A DNA stretch of 39,725 bases. Source: CAAGNP01 sp045595965 (GTDB lineage Bacteria; Bacteroidota; Bacteroidia; Bacteroidales; UBA932). Position numbers and translations under genes: made by a program. Positions 8,537-15,588 of the stretch are shown piece after piece. A model generated the notes under the pieces. The model was not told where the DNA came from. It was given only the letters and a program-made list of their open reading frames with translations, and did no database searches. The number at the start of each line of letters is the position of its first letter. Within the stretch, counting starts at the first letter, position 1. The stretch covers positions 1-39,725 of the forward strand of contig JAZOBN010000018.1 of NCBI GenBank assembly GCA_045595965.1. Reading direction: 5' to 3'.

Positions 8537-10480
8537 ATGGACGATAAGTTAATTTCTAAAGTTCCTGAAGGTCCTCTAGCCGAGAAATGGACAAAGCATA
8601 AAGCTAATATTCGCGTTGTCAGCCCAGCTAACAAACGCAAGCTTGAGATTATTGTCGTAGGTACCGGACTTGGTGGAGCTTCCGCAGCCGCTTCTCTTGG
8701 CGAGTTGGGATACAATGTAAAAATCTTCTGTATCAGCGATTCACCTCGTAGAGCTCACTCTATTGCAGCTCAAGGTGGTATCAACGCTGCAAAAAATTAT
8801 CAGAACGATAATGACTCTATCTACCGTCTTTTCTACGACACCATCAAAGGCGGTGACTATCGTAGTAGGGAGGCCAATGTTTACAGGCTTGCCGAAGTAA
8901 GTAACTTGATTATCGACCAATGTGTTGCACAAGGTGTTCCATTTGCACGTGATTACGGTGGATTGCTTGACAACAGATCGTTTGGTGGTGCACAAGTTAG
9001 CCGTACTTTCTATGCCCGCGGACAAACAGGACAACAATTGCTTCTTGGTGCATATGCATCTTTGAACCGTCAGATTGCAAAAGGTTCAGTGAAATCATAC
9101 CCTCGTCATGAAATGCTTGACTTGGTTGTTATCGATGGTGAAGCAAAAGGTATTATCGCCCGTAATCTTGAGACAGGTGAAATTGAAAGACATGGTGCAC
9201 ACGCAGTAGTTCTTGCAACCGGTGGTTATGGTAACGTATTCTTCCTTTCAACCAACGCTATGAACTCAAACGGTTCTGCAGCTTGGCAATGTTACAAGAA
9301 AGGTGCTTACTTTGCTAACCCTTGTTTTGCACAGATCCACCCTACCTGTATCCCTGTACACGGTGACCAACAGTCTAAATTGACCCTTATGAGTGAATCA
9401 CTCAGAAACGATGGTAGAATCTGGGTTCCTAAGAAAATGGAAGATGTTCAGGCTCTACGTTCGGGTGCTAAGAAAGCATCTCAGATCCCTGAAGAGGATA
9501 GAGATTACTACTTGGAGCGCCGCTACCCTGCATTCGGTAACCTTGTACCTCGTGATGTTGCTTCAAGAGCAGCTAAAGAGAGATGTGATGCCGGATATGG
9601 TGTAAACTCTACAGGTCTTGCAGTATTCTTGGATTTCTCAACAGCTATCAAGAGACTTGGTAAAGAGACCATCACAGCACGTTATGGAAACTTGTTCCAG
9701 ATGTATGAAAAGATCACAGCTGTGAACCCTTATGAAGAACCAATGATGATTTATCCTGCAATCCACTACACAATGGGTGGTATCTGGGTTGACTACAACT
9801 TGCAGACAACTATCCCTGGTTTGTATGCTATCGGTGAAGCAAACTTCAGCGACCATGGTGGAAACAGACTTGGTGCATCTGCTTTGATGCAAGGTCTTGC
9901 TGACGGTTATTTCATCCTTCCTTATACTATCGGCGATTACTTGTCACATAAGATCCAGGTTCCAAAAACTGACACTTCTCACCCTGCATTTGATGAGGCT
10001 GAAAAGGCAGTTAAAGAGAAAATCAACTATTTCCTTAGCCTTAAAGGTAAAGAACCGGTTGACTACTACCACAAGAAACTTGGTCACATTATGTGGGAGT
10101 ATGTAGGTATGGCTCGTGAAAAAGCTGGTTTGGAGAAAGCAATCGTTGAGATCAAAGCCCTTAAAGAAGAGTTCTTGAAAAATGTATATGTACCTGGCGA
10201 AAACGCTGAGTTCAACCAAGAACTTGAAAAAGCTATCCGTCTTGCTGACTACTTCGAAATCGGTGATCTTATGGCAAGAGACGCTCTTAACAGAGAAGAG
10301 TCTTGCGGCGGTCACTTCAGAGTGGAAATGCAGACTGAAGAGGGTGAAACCAAACGTGATGATGAAAACTTCCTATATGTAAGTGCATGGGAATACAAAG
10401 GTGAAAACGCACCTGAACTTCACAAGGAAGATTTGAATTTTGAATTTGTTAAACCATCAACTCGTAACTATAAAGACTAA
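8537..10480 (+). CDS. sdhA: fumarate reductase / succinate dehydrogenase flavoprotein subunit
   Basis: This is the FAD-containing catalytic subunit that interconverts fumarate and succinate at the cytoplasmic face of the membrane. The 647 aa protein has the Rossmann FAD motif VGTGLGGASAA (about 41-51). The covalent-FAD signature RAHSIAAQGG (71-80) has His73 as the predicted flavin ligand. Further motifs are AVVLATGGYGNVF and the C-terminal GGNRLGASALMQGLADGYF. Length and motifs fit the group found in Bacteroides, Wolinella and Gram-positive relatives. Codon use is strongly biased, suggesting high expression. sdhB follows after 12 nt. The cytochrome b subunit, which usually precedes this gene, is absent here; the upstream neighbour is a glycosyltransferase. 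In anaerobic Bacteroidales the enzyme normally works as fumarate reductase. Confidence 0.97.
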   Translation: MDDKLISKVPEGPLAEKWTKHKANIRVVSPANKRKLEIIVVGTGLGGASAAASLGELGYNVKIFCISDSPRRAHSIAAQGGINAAKNYQNDNDSIYRLFYDTIKGGDYRSREANVYRLAEVSNLIIDQCVAQGVPFARDYGGLLDNRSFGGAQVSRTFYARGQTGQQLLLGAYASLNRQIAKGSVKSYPRHEMLDLVVIDGEAKGIIARNLETGEIERHGAHAVVLATGGYGNVFFLSTNAMNSNGSAAWQCYKKGAYFANPCFAQIHPTCIPVHGDQQSKLTLMSESLRNDGRIWVPKKMEDVQALRSGAKKASQIPEEDRDYYLERRYPAFGNLVPRDVASRAAKERCDAGYGVNSTGLAVFLDFSTAIKRLGKETITARYGNLFQMYEKITAVNPYEEPMMIYPAIHYTMGGIWVDYNLQTTIPGLYAIGEANFSDHGGNRLGASALMQGLADGYFILPYTIGDYLSHKIQVPKTDTSHPAFDEAEKAVKEKINYFLSLKGKEPVDYYHKKLGHIMWEYVGMAREKAGLEKAIVEIKALKEEFLKNVYVPGENAEFNQELEKAIRLADYFEIGDLMARDALNREESCGGHFRVEMQTEEGETKRDDENFLYVSAWEYKGENAPELHKEDLNFEFVKPSTRNYKD

Positions 10481-10492
10481 GGGGGATTTAAT

Positions 10493-11272
10493 ATGAATTT
10501 CACTTTAAAAGTTTGGCGTCAGAAAGACGCAAAATCAAAAGGTCATTTCGAGACCTATAAGATTGAGAACATCTCTCCTGATACATCTTTCCTAGAGATG
10601 ATGGATATTCTCAATGATCAGCTTATCAGAGAAGGAAATGTCCCTGTAGCTGTAAACAAAGGTTGCCACAACTCTGGCCCTGTAGCATTTGACCACGACT
10701 GTAGAGAAGGTATCTGCGGTATGTGTTCACTATACATCAATGGTCGTGCACACGGACCTGACGAGGAAATTACCACTTGTCAGCTTCACATGCGTAAATT
10801 CAAAGATGGCGAAACTATCACTATCGAACCTTGGAGAAGTGCCGGTTTCCCTATCATCAAAGACCTTGTAGTGAACAGAGGGGCATTTGACCAGATTCTT
10901 CAGGCAGGTGGTTTTATCTCTGTCAATGCAGGTAGTGCTCCAGATGCCAATGCTATTCCTATCCCTAAGAAAGCAGCAGATGAAAGTATGGATGCTGCAT
11001 CTTGCGTAGGTTGTGGTGCTTGTGTTGCTACTTGTAAAAACGGTTCTGCAATGTTGTTCGTTTCTGCACGTGTAAGTTCTCTTGCACTTCTTCCACAAGG
11101 TAAGGTTGAAGCATCAAGAAGAGCTAAAGCTATGGTTGCAAAAATGGACGAACTTGGTTTCGGTGCTTGTACAAACACCCAGGCATGCCAAATGGAGTGC
11201 CCTAAAGGTGTATCTGTATCACACATTGCAAGACTTAACAGAGAGTTCCTTTGCGCTAAGTTGAAAGACTAA
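10493..11272 (+). CDS. sdhB: fumarate reductase / succinate dehydrogenase iron-sulfur subunit
   Basis: The 259 aa subunit passes electrons between the flavin and the membrane quinone site through three Fe-S clusters. Cys70, Cys75, Cys78 (CREGICGMC) and Cys96 fit the [2Fe-2S] site. Cys171-x2-Cys174-x2-Cys177-x3-Cys181, together with Cys226, Cys232 and Cys236 (ACTNTQACQMECP), provide the ligands of the other two clusters. An AGGGGGAT tract before the ATG is one of the few purine-rich leaders in the window. It shares the operon and codon bias of sdhA. Confidence 0.97.
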   Translation: MNFTLKVWRQKDAKSKGHFETYKIENISPDTSFLEMMDILNDQLIREGNVPVAVNKGCHNSGPVAFDHDCREGICGMCSLYINGRAHGPDEEITTCQLHMRKFKDGETITIEPWRSAGFPIIKDLVVNRGAFDQILQAGGFISVNAGSAPDANAIPIPKKAADESMDAASCVGCGACVATCKNGSAMLFVSARVSSLALLPQGKVEASRRAKAMVAKMDELGFGACTNTQACQMECPKGVSVSHIARLNREFLCAKLKD

Positions 11273-11285
11273 TTTGACACTGATT

Positions 11286-12089
11286 ATGGAATTTTTCGCT
11301 ACATCTAACGGAATTCCTGTACATATTTCAGATACCGAGAAGGGGGATATTACTATCCTCCTTCTTCATGGTTATCTGGAAACATTATATGTCTGGGAAG
11401 AGTTTCAACAACTATTTCCCAAAAATTTCCGCATTATATCAATAGACTTACCCGGTCATGGATTGACAGGCTCCCATCCGGAGATAAACTCTATGTCATT
11501 CTGTTCCGATGTCATCAAATCTGTATTGGACAAGTGCGGTGTTACTGAGTGCTATCTCCTGGGACACTCTCTCGGAGGTTATATAGCACTTCAATTTGCA
11601 AAGCAATATCCCGGTATTCTTCAAGGTATCATTATGATGAATTCAAACCCCTACCCTGATGAGCCTGGAACTGAAAAATCGAGAGAAAAGGAGATCTCCT
11701 TTATCTCCAGCGGCAGACTTCTTACCCTTGCTACCCTTGTAATTCCACAAATGTTCAAAAAGGAGAACCTCAGGTCTATGGATGAAAAGGTACAAGAGAT
11801 TATTGAAGTTGCTGAGACACATGATCCTGAAGGAATTGTTGCTTCCGTCAAAGGTATGGCAGCCAGGGAAGACCATACTACATTCATGAATGAGTTGTCA
11901 ACCCCTATCATCGCATTTTACGGCGATTCTGACTACTATTTCCCCATGGAAAGGATAGAGAAGCTGATTGCTTCAACTCCACATGTTAACTCCGTTATAG
12001 TCCCTAATTCGGGGCATAACTCCTATCTTGAATCTCCAACTTTTGTTGTAGAAAAGATTGTGGAGTTTATTACCACAAGAAGTTGTTAA
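11286..12089 (+). CDS. alpha/beta-hydrolase fold enzyme
   Basis: The 267 aa cytoplasmic protein carries the alpha/beta-hydrolase features. The oxyanion-hole segment LLLHGYLET is near residue 25. The nucleophile elbow GHSLGG is at 93-98 with Ser95. An acid in FYGDSDYYFP and the catalytic His in NSGHNSYLE follow. The ATG at 11286 is preferred to the upstream TTG at 11274, which lies 2 nt after the sdhB stop and adds only MTLI. It follows sdhB by 13 nt and is probably co-transcribed with it. The substrate is unknown. Its last 20 nt overlap the 3' end of hflX on the other strand. Confidence 0.85.
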   Translation: MEFFATSNGIPVHISDTEKGDITILLLHGYLETLYVWEEFQQLFPKNFRIISIDLPGHGLTGSHPEINSMSFCSDVIKSVLDKCGVTECYLLGHSLGGYIALQFAKQYPGILQGIIMMNSNPYPDEPGTEKSREKEISFISSGRLLTLATLVIPQMFKKENLRSMDEKVQEIIEVAETHDPEGIVASVKGMAAREDHTTFMNELSTPIIAFYGDSDYYFPMERIEKLIASTPHVNSVIVPNSGHNSYLESPTFVVEKIVEFITTRSC

Positions 12090-13254
12090 AAGGGAACCTT
12101 CCTGCATGAATCTCTGCAGCCATCTTATACAGATCGTTGCGGAGTTTGTCTATTTTTATCTTCTCTTTTGCTGAGATAAAGATGCAAGGGGTGTGTTCTT
12201 TTGCAATCCAGGTCTTCTGGAGTTCTTCAAGGGAGTAATTCTCTGCCTTTTTCTCCTCAAAAGAGAACTCGTTCTGCTCGACGTGCTGATATGCATCAAT
12301 TTTGTTAAATACAAGATATATTGGTTTATCGTGAGCATTTATATCTTTAAGAGTCTCATTTACAACTCTGATGTGTTCTTCAAAATTGGGATGGGAAATA
12401 TCTACCACATGCATAAGGATATCTGCTTCACGTACCTCATCAAGTGTACTTTTGAAGGACTCGATAAGCTGTGTAGGGAGTTTTCTGATAAACCCTACTG
12501 TATCGGAAAGGAGGAATGGGACATTTTCGATTACAACTTTCCTTACTGTGGTATCAAGTGTAGCAAAAAGTTTGTTTTCTGCAAATACCTCACTTTTGGA
12601 GAGGAGTGTCATAATGGTACTTTTTCCTGCATTTGTGTACCCTACAAGTGCTATTCTTACCAATGATCCCCTATTTCCACGCTGTGAGTACATCTGCCTG
12701 TCAATTTTCTTGAGCTGGTCCTTAAGTCGGCTGATTTTCTCAAGGATAATACGCCTGTCTGTTTCAAGCTGGCTCTCACCAGGACCCCTCATATTAAGTC
12801 CACCTTTACCACCTCTCTGTCTCTCAAGGTGTGTCCACATCCTGGTAAGACGGGGAAGAAGGTATTGGTATTGTGCCAATTCCACCTGTGTCTTTGCGTA
12901 AGCCGTCTTTGCCCTTTGTGCGAAGATATCAAGTATAAGACTTGTACGGTCATATATTCTTCTTCCGGCAAACTCCCTCTCCACATTCCGGAGTTGTGAA
13001 GGTGATAGTTCATCATCAAATATGACAGTATTTATCTCGTTCTCCTCAAGAAATGTTCTGATTTCCTCGAGTTTTCCGCTCCCTACATAGCTTTTCGAGT
13101 TGGGGGATGCCAACCTTTGTGTGAACCTCTTGACGCTCTCTATCCCAGCTGTAAGGGCTAGAAATTCAAGTTCATCAAGGTACTCCTTAACTTGGTTGTC
13201 ATCAATGTCCTGAGTGATGACAGCTATCACAATCGCTTTTTCCATTTCTTCCAT
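12070..13254 (-). CDS. hflX: ribosome-associated GTPase HflX
   Basis: HflX is an Obg-related GTPase that binds the large ribosomal subunit and rescues or splits stalled ribosomes under stress. The 394 aa protein has the N-terminal HflX domain with VGSGKLEEI (about 57-65) and the glycine-rich RQRGGKGGLNMRGPGESQLE. In the GTPase domain G1 is GYTNAGKS (205-212), G3 DTVG (251-254) and G4 NKID (317-320). A consensus promoter box lies immediately upstream of the ATG, so the mRNA is leaderless or nearly so; Met4 is an alternative start. Its 3' end overlaps the convergent hydrolase gene by 20 nt. Confidence 0.95.
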   Translation of the reverse strand: MEEMEKAIVIAVITQDIDDNQVKEYLDELEFLALTAGIESVKRFTQRLASPNSKSYVGSGKLEEIRTFLEENEINTVIFDDELSPSQLRNVEREFAGRRIYDRTSLILDIFAQRAKTAYAKTQVELAQYQYLLPRLTRMWTHLERQRGGKGGLNMRGPGESQLETDRRIILEKISRLKDQLKKIDRQMYSQRGNRGSLVRIALVGYTNAGKSTIMTLLSKSEVFAENKLFATLDTTVRKVVIENVPFLLSDTVGFIRKLPTQLIESFKSTLDEVREADILMHVVDISHPNFEEHIRVVNETLKDINAHDKPIYLVFNKIDAYQHVEQNEFSFEEKKAENYSLEELQKTWIAKEHTPCIFISAKEKIKIDKLRNDLYKMAAEIHAGRFPFNNFLW

Positions 13255-13259
13255 GACCG

Positions 13260-13267
13260 CAAAGATA
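13260..13267 (-). promoter_or_regulatory. -7 box of hflX
   Basis: On the minus strand this reads TATCTTTG, an exact TAnnTTTG match. It ends only 5 nt before the hflX ATG (13254), so the start site falls on or beside the start codon. The T-run of the tonB terminator ends 1 nt away. Confidence 0.6.
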
Positions 13268-13268
13268 T

Positions 13269-13305
13269 AAAAAAATAAGGGAGCGACATATCTGTCACCC
13301 CCTTA
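13269..13305 (-). terminator. terminator of tonB
   Basis: The arms 13276-13288 and 13293-13305 form a 13-bp stem (two wobble pairs) around a 4-nt loop. On the minus strand it is followed by seven Ts (13269-13275). It lies 21 nt past the tonB stop and abuts the hflX promoter. Confidence 0.8.
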
Positions 13306-13326
13306 AATGGTATAGAGTAGTATAAA

Positions 13327-14019
13327 CTATCTAAGTTGGAAAATCACAGGGAAGTTGTAAACAACTTTTACAGCTTTATCTCTTTGTTTACCAGGTGTCC
13401 ATTTTGGTGATTTAGAAACCACTCTGACAGCTTCTTTGTCAAGAGAAGGGTCAACACCTCTAAGGACCTTAACATTGCCGACTGAACCGTCTGCATTTAC
13501 AGTAAACTGAAGGATAACACGACCTGATACACCGTTTTCTTTAGCGATTTCAGGATATTCAAGGTTGCTTGCAACCCATTTGTTGAATGTATTTGCATCA
13601 CCACCCATGAATGAAGGTTTTTGTTCTACGATTGCGAATGGAATAGGAGCTTCTTCGATCTCTTCTTCGTAAACTTCAGCAACATAGTCCATGATTTCAA
13701 CACCCATATCTTCTGTATCTTCAGTTGACAAGAACAAGTCATCATCTACAACGATATCATCGTCTACGATGTCGATCTGGTCAGAAAGAACAGGGATTTT
13801 AGGTTGCTCTGGAGGTGGAGGAGGAGCTTCAGTAGTAATAGGAACGTTTTCAACTTCAATTTCTACTGCAGTCTCAGTTGCGAATACAGCCTCTTCTTTT
13901 TCAGATGTTTCCCATTCAAAAGCCATGAAAATCACTAGCAAAGTAGCGATAAGACCGATTTCAAGGAATAAACCTTTCTTCTTTTCGAGGTCTGCTTTTG
14001 GTGATTTTTTAATTTCCAT
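13327..14019 (-). CDS. tonB: energy transducer TonB
   Basis: TonB couples the inner-membrane proton motive force (ExbBD) to outer-membrane TonB-dependent transporters. The 230 aa protein has a basic N-terminus, one membrane anchor at about 18-35, and a periplasmic linker with PPPPPEQP near 67-74. A highly acidic stretch (about 82-125, rich in Asp/Glu) follows. The C-terminal TonB domain (about 140-230) has FMGGDANTFNKWVASNLEYPEIA, GRVILQFTVNADGSV and VRVVSKSPKWTPG. It is a single gene with its own promoter and terminator; exbBD are not in the window. Codon bias suggests good expression. Confidence 0.93.
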   Translation of the reverse strand: MEIKKSPKADLEKKKGLFLEIGLIATLLVIFMAFEWETSEKEEAVFATETAVEIEVENVPITTEAPPPPPEQPKIPVLSDQIDIVDDDIVVDDDLFLSTEDTEDMGVEIMDYVAEVYEEEIEEAPIPFAIVEQKPSFMGGDANTFNKWVASNLEYPEIAKENGVSGRVILQFTVNADGSVGNVKVLRGVDPSLDKEAVRVVSKSPKWTPGKQRDKAVKVVYNFPVIFQLR

Positions 14020-14065
14020 ATTATTTTTTTTTGCTTATTAGCGTTAAAATAAATTATTCAGAGTT

Positions 14066-14073
14066 CAAAGGTA
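14066..14073 (-). promoter_or_regulatory. -7 box of tonB
   Basis: The minus-strand sequence is TACCTTTG, an exact TAnnTTTG match 46 nt before the tonB ATG. A TTTG at 14096-14099 (minus strand) lies 22 nt further upstream, slightly longer than the usual spacing. Confidence 0.6.
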
Positions 14074-14111
14074 ATCAAATTTTCTTTGAAACACACAAAT
14101 AATTGTTGAAA

Positions 14112-14130
14112 AAATGTTTATAGAACATTT
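14112..14130 (-). terminator. possible AT-rich terminator overlapping the mdh stop codon
   Basis: On the minus strand AAATGTT and AACATTT (14124-14130 and 14112-14118) pair around CTATA, followed by more Ts. The mdh TAA (14118-14120) lies within the hairpin. The stem is short and AT-rich, so this is a weak candidate. Confidence 0.35.
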
Positions 14131-15059
14131 ATTTCATTCAAAACGCTATTGGTTTTTCTTACAGCTACAGCACTTGCTTTGAATTTAGCCATCTCATTTT
14201 CAGGAAGTTGATATTCGATAACTTCTTCAACGCCGTTTTTGCCGATAACTGCAGGAACACCGATGCAAATGTCGCTTTCGCCCCATTGTCCGTCAAGACT
14301 TACACAGCAAGTGTAAACTCTCTTTTCATCCAAAACAACTGATCTTGCAAGAGCTGCTGCATTAGCACCTGGAGCATACCATGCTGATGTACCCATAAGT
14401 TTTGTAAGGGTAGCACCACCAACCATTGTGTCAGCTACAACTTTTTCAGCCTCTTCAGCAGAAAGTTTGTCAGCTACACAACCACCTCTGTAGTAAGCTC
14501 TGCTTAGAAGAGGAACCATTGTAGTGTCACCGTGACCACCGATAACCAAACCGTCAACGTCGCTGATAGGGCAGTTAAGAGCTTTGCTCAAATAGTAGTT
14601 GAATCTGCTGCTGTCAAGCTGACCACCCATACCGATAATTCTGTTTGCAGGAACACCACTTGTTTTAACTGCAAGGTAAGTCATAGTATCCATAGGGTTG
14701 GAAACTACGATAATGACAGCTTTTGGAGAGTGTGCAAGAACATTGCTGATAACGCTTTTAACGATACCTGCGTTGGTGCCGATAAGTTCTTCACGAGTCA
14801 TACCTGGTTTACGAGGAATACCTGAAGTGATAACAACTACATCTGAATTAGCAGTTGCTTCGTAATCGTTGGTAACACCCTTAATAACTGAATTGTAATT
14901 AAGAACTTTTGCTGACTGCATCATATCCATTGCTTTACCTTCAGCAAATCCTTCTCTTACGTCAAGAAGAACGATCTCTGATGCAAATTGCATTTGTGCT
15001 ACAGCGTTAGCGCAGGTTGCGCCCACATTTCCAGCACCAATAACACTTACTTTAGACAT
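14118..15059 (-). CDS. mdh: malate dehydrogenase (NAD-dependent)
   Basis: This enzyme interconverts malate and oxaloacetate in the TCA cycle or in the reductive branch leading to fumarate and succinate. The 313 aa protein has the NAD motif GAGNVGA (8-14) with Asp33 ending strand 2. The active-site loop IPRKPGMTR (81-89) has Arg83 at the position that separates malate from lactate dehydrogenases. NPMD is at 121-124, Arg152 in DSSRF binds substrate, and catalytic His176 is in GGHGD. It belongs to the LDH-like (tetrameric type) MDH group. Codon bias indicates high expression. It stands alone, divergent from ybeY. A possible promoter box (TATCTTTG on the minus strand, 15159-15166) lies inside ybeY. 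Confidence 0.95.
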   Translation of the reverse strand: MSKVSVIGAGNVGATCANAVAQMQFASEIVLLDVREGFAEGKAMDMMQSAKVLNYNSVIKGVTNDYEATANSDVVVITSGIPRKPGMTREELIGTNAGIVKSVISNVLAHSPKAVIIVVSNPMDTMTYLAVKTSGVPANRIIGMGGQLDSSRFNYYLSKALNCPISDVDGLVIGGHGDTTMVPLLSRAYYRGGCVADKLSAEEAEKVVADTMVGGATLTKLMGTSAWYAPGANAAALARSVVLDEKRVYTCCVSLDGQWGESDICIGVPAVIGKNGVEEVIEYQLPENEMAKFKASAVAVRKTNSVLNEINVL

Positions 15060-15111
15060 AATTAAATAATATTAAATTTATAAATTTGGTGAATACTCTA
15101 CACTTTATTCA

Positions 15112-15119
15112 TACATTTG
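15112..15119 (+). promoter_or_regulatory. -7 box of ybeY
   Basis: TACATTTG is an exact match to TAnnTTTG, 22 nt before the ybeY ATG. A TTTG at 15085-15088 lies 23 nt upstream. A second match, TAAATTTG, is at 15081-15088. Confidence 0.55.
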
Positions 15120-15141
15120 CGACAAATTTTACGCATCATAT

Positions 15142-15588
15142 ATGATTAAGTTTTCATGCAAAGATATAGACTTTAATCTTTCTTCCCAAAAGGTTTTGAA
15201 AGAATGGATAAAGAAAATTATCTCATCACATTCATTAAAGGTGGGGGATATTAACTACCTTCTTACCAATGACGAAGAGGTGTTGCAGGTAAACAGACAA
15301 TTCCTTGGACATGACTACTATACAGATATCATCACTTTCGATACATCCGATTATGGTTTCGGAACAGAGGGTGATGATAAAATATCTGGAGATATTGTTA
15401 TAAGTATAGATACAGTCAGGGAGAACGCCATTACATATGGTGCTACTTTCGAAGAAGAACTTCACCGAGTGATTATCCACGGGATTCTCCATCTTATCGG
15501 ATATGATGATCATGAAGAGGAAGATATTGCCCAAATGCGTGAACAGGAAAACTTGGCCTTAAAAATTTTATCTGAATATGAATCTTGA
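15142..15588 (+). CDS. ybeY: rRNA maturation endoribonuclease YbeY
   Basis: YbeY is a zinc-dependent RNase needed for 16S rRNA 3'-end maturation and ribosome quality control. The 148 aa protein has the usual length and the metal-binding HGILHLIGYDDH at 113-124. Most family members have H-x3-H-x5-H; here one extra Asp gives H113-x3-H117-x6-H124, so the third ligand may be His124 or be replaced by Asp. TDIITFD (61-67) and ISGDIVIS (81-88) are also family segments. Its 3' end overlaps mnmG by 11 nt, so the pair is co-translated. Confidence 0.93.
   Translation: MIKFSCKDIDFNLSSQKVLKEWIKKIISSHSLKVGDINYLLTNDEEVLQVNRQFLGHDYYTDIITFDTSDYGFGTEGDDKISGDIVISIDTVRENAITYGATFEEELHRVIIHGILHLIGYDDHEEEDIAQMREQENLALKILSEYES

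Noticed and set aside
12193..12901. Two long plus-strand open frames antisense to hflX
   Set aside because: They mirror the GTPase domain of hflX and contain no domain signature, promoter or leader.
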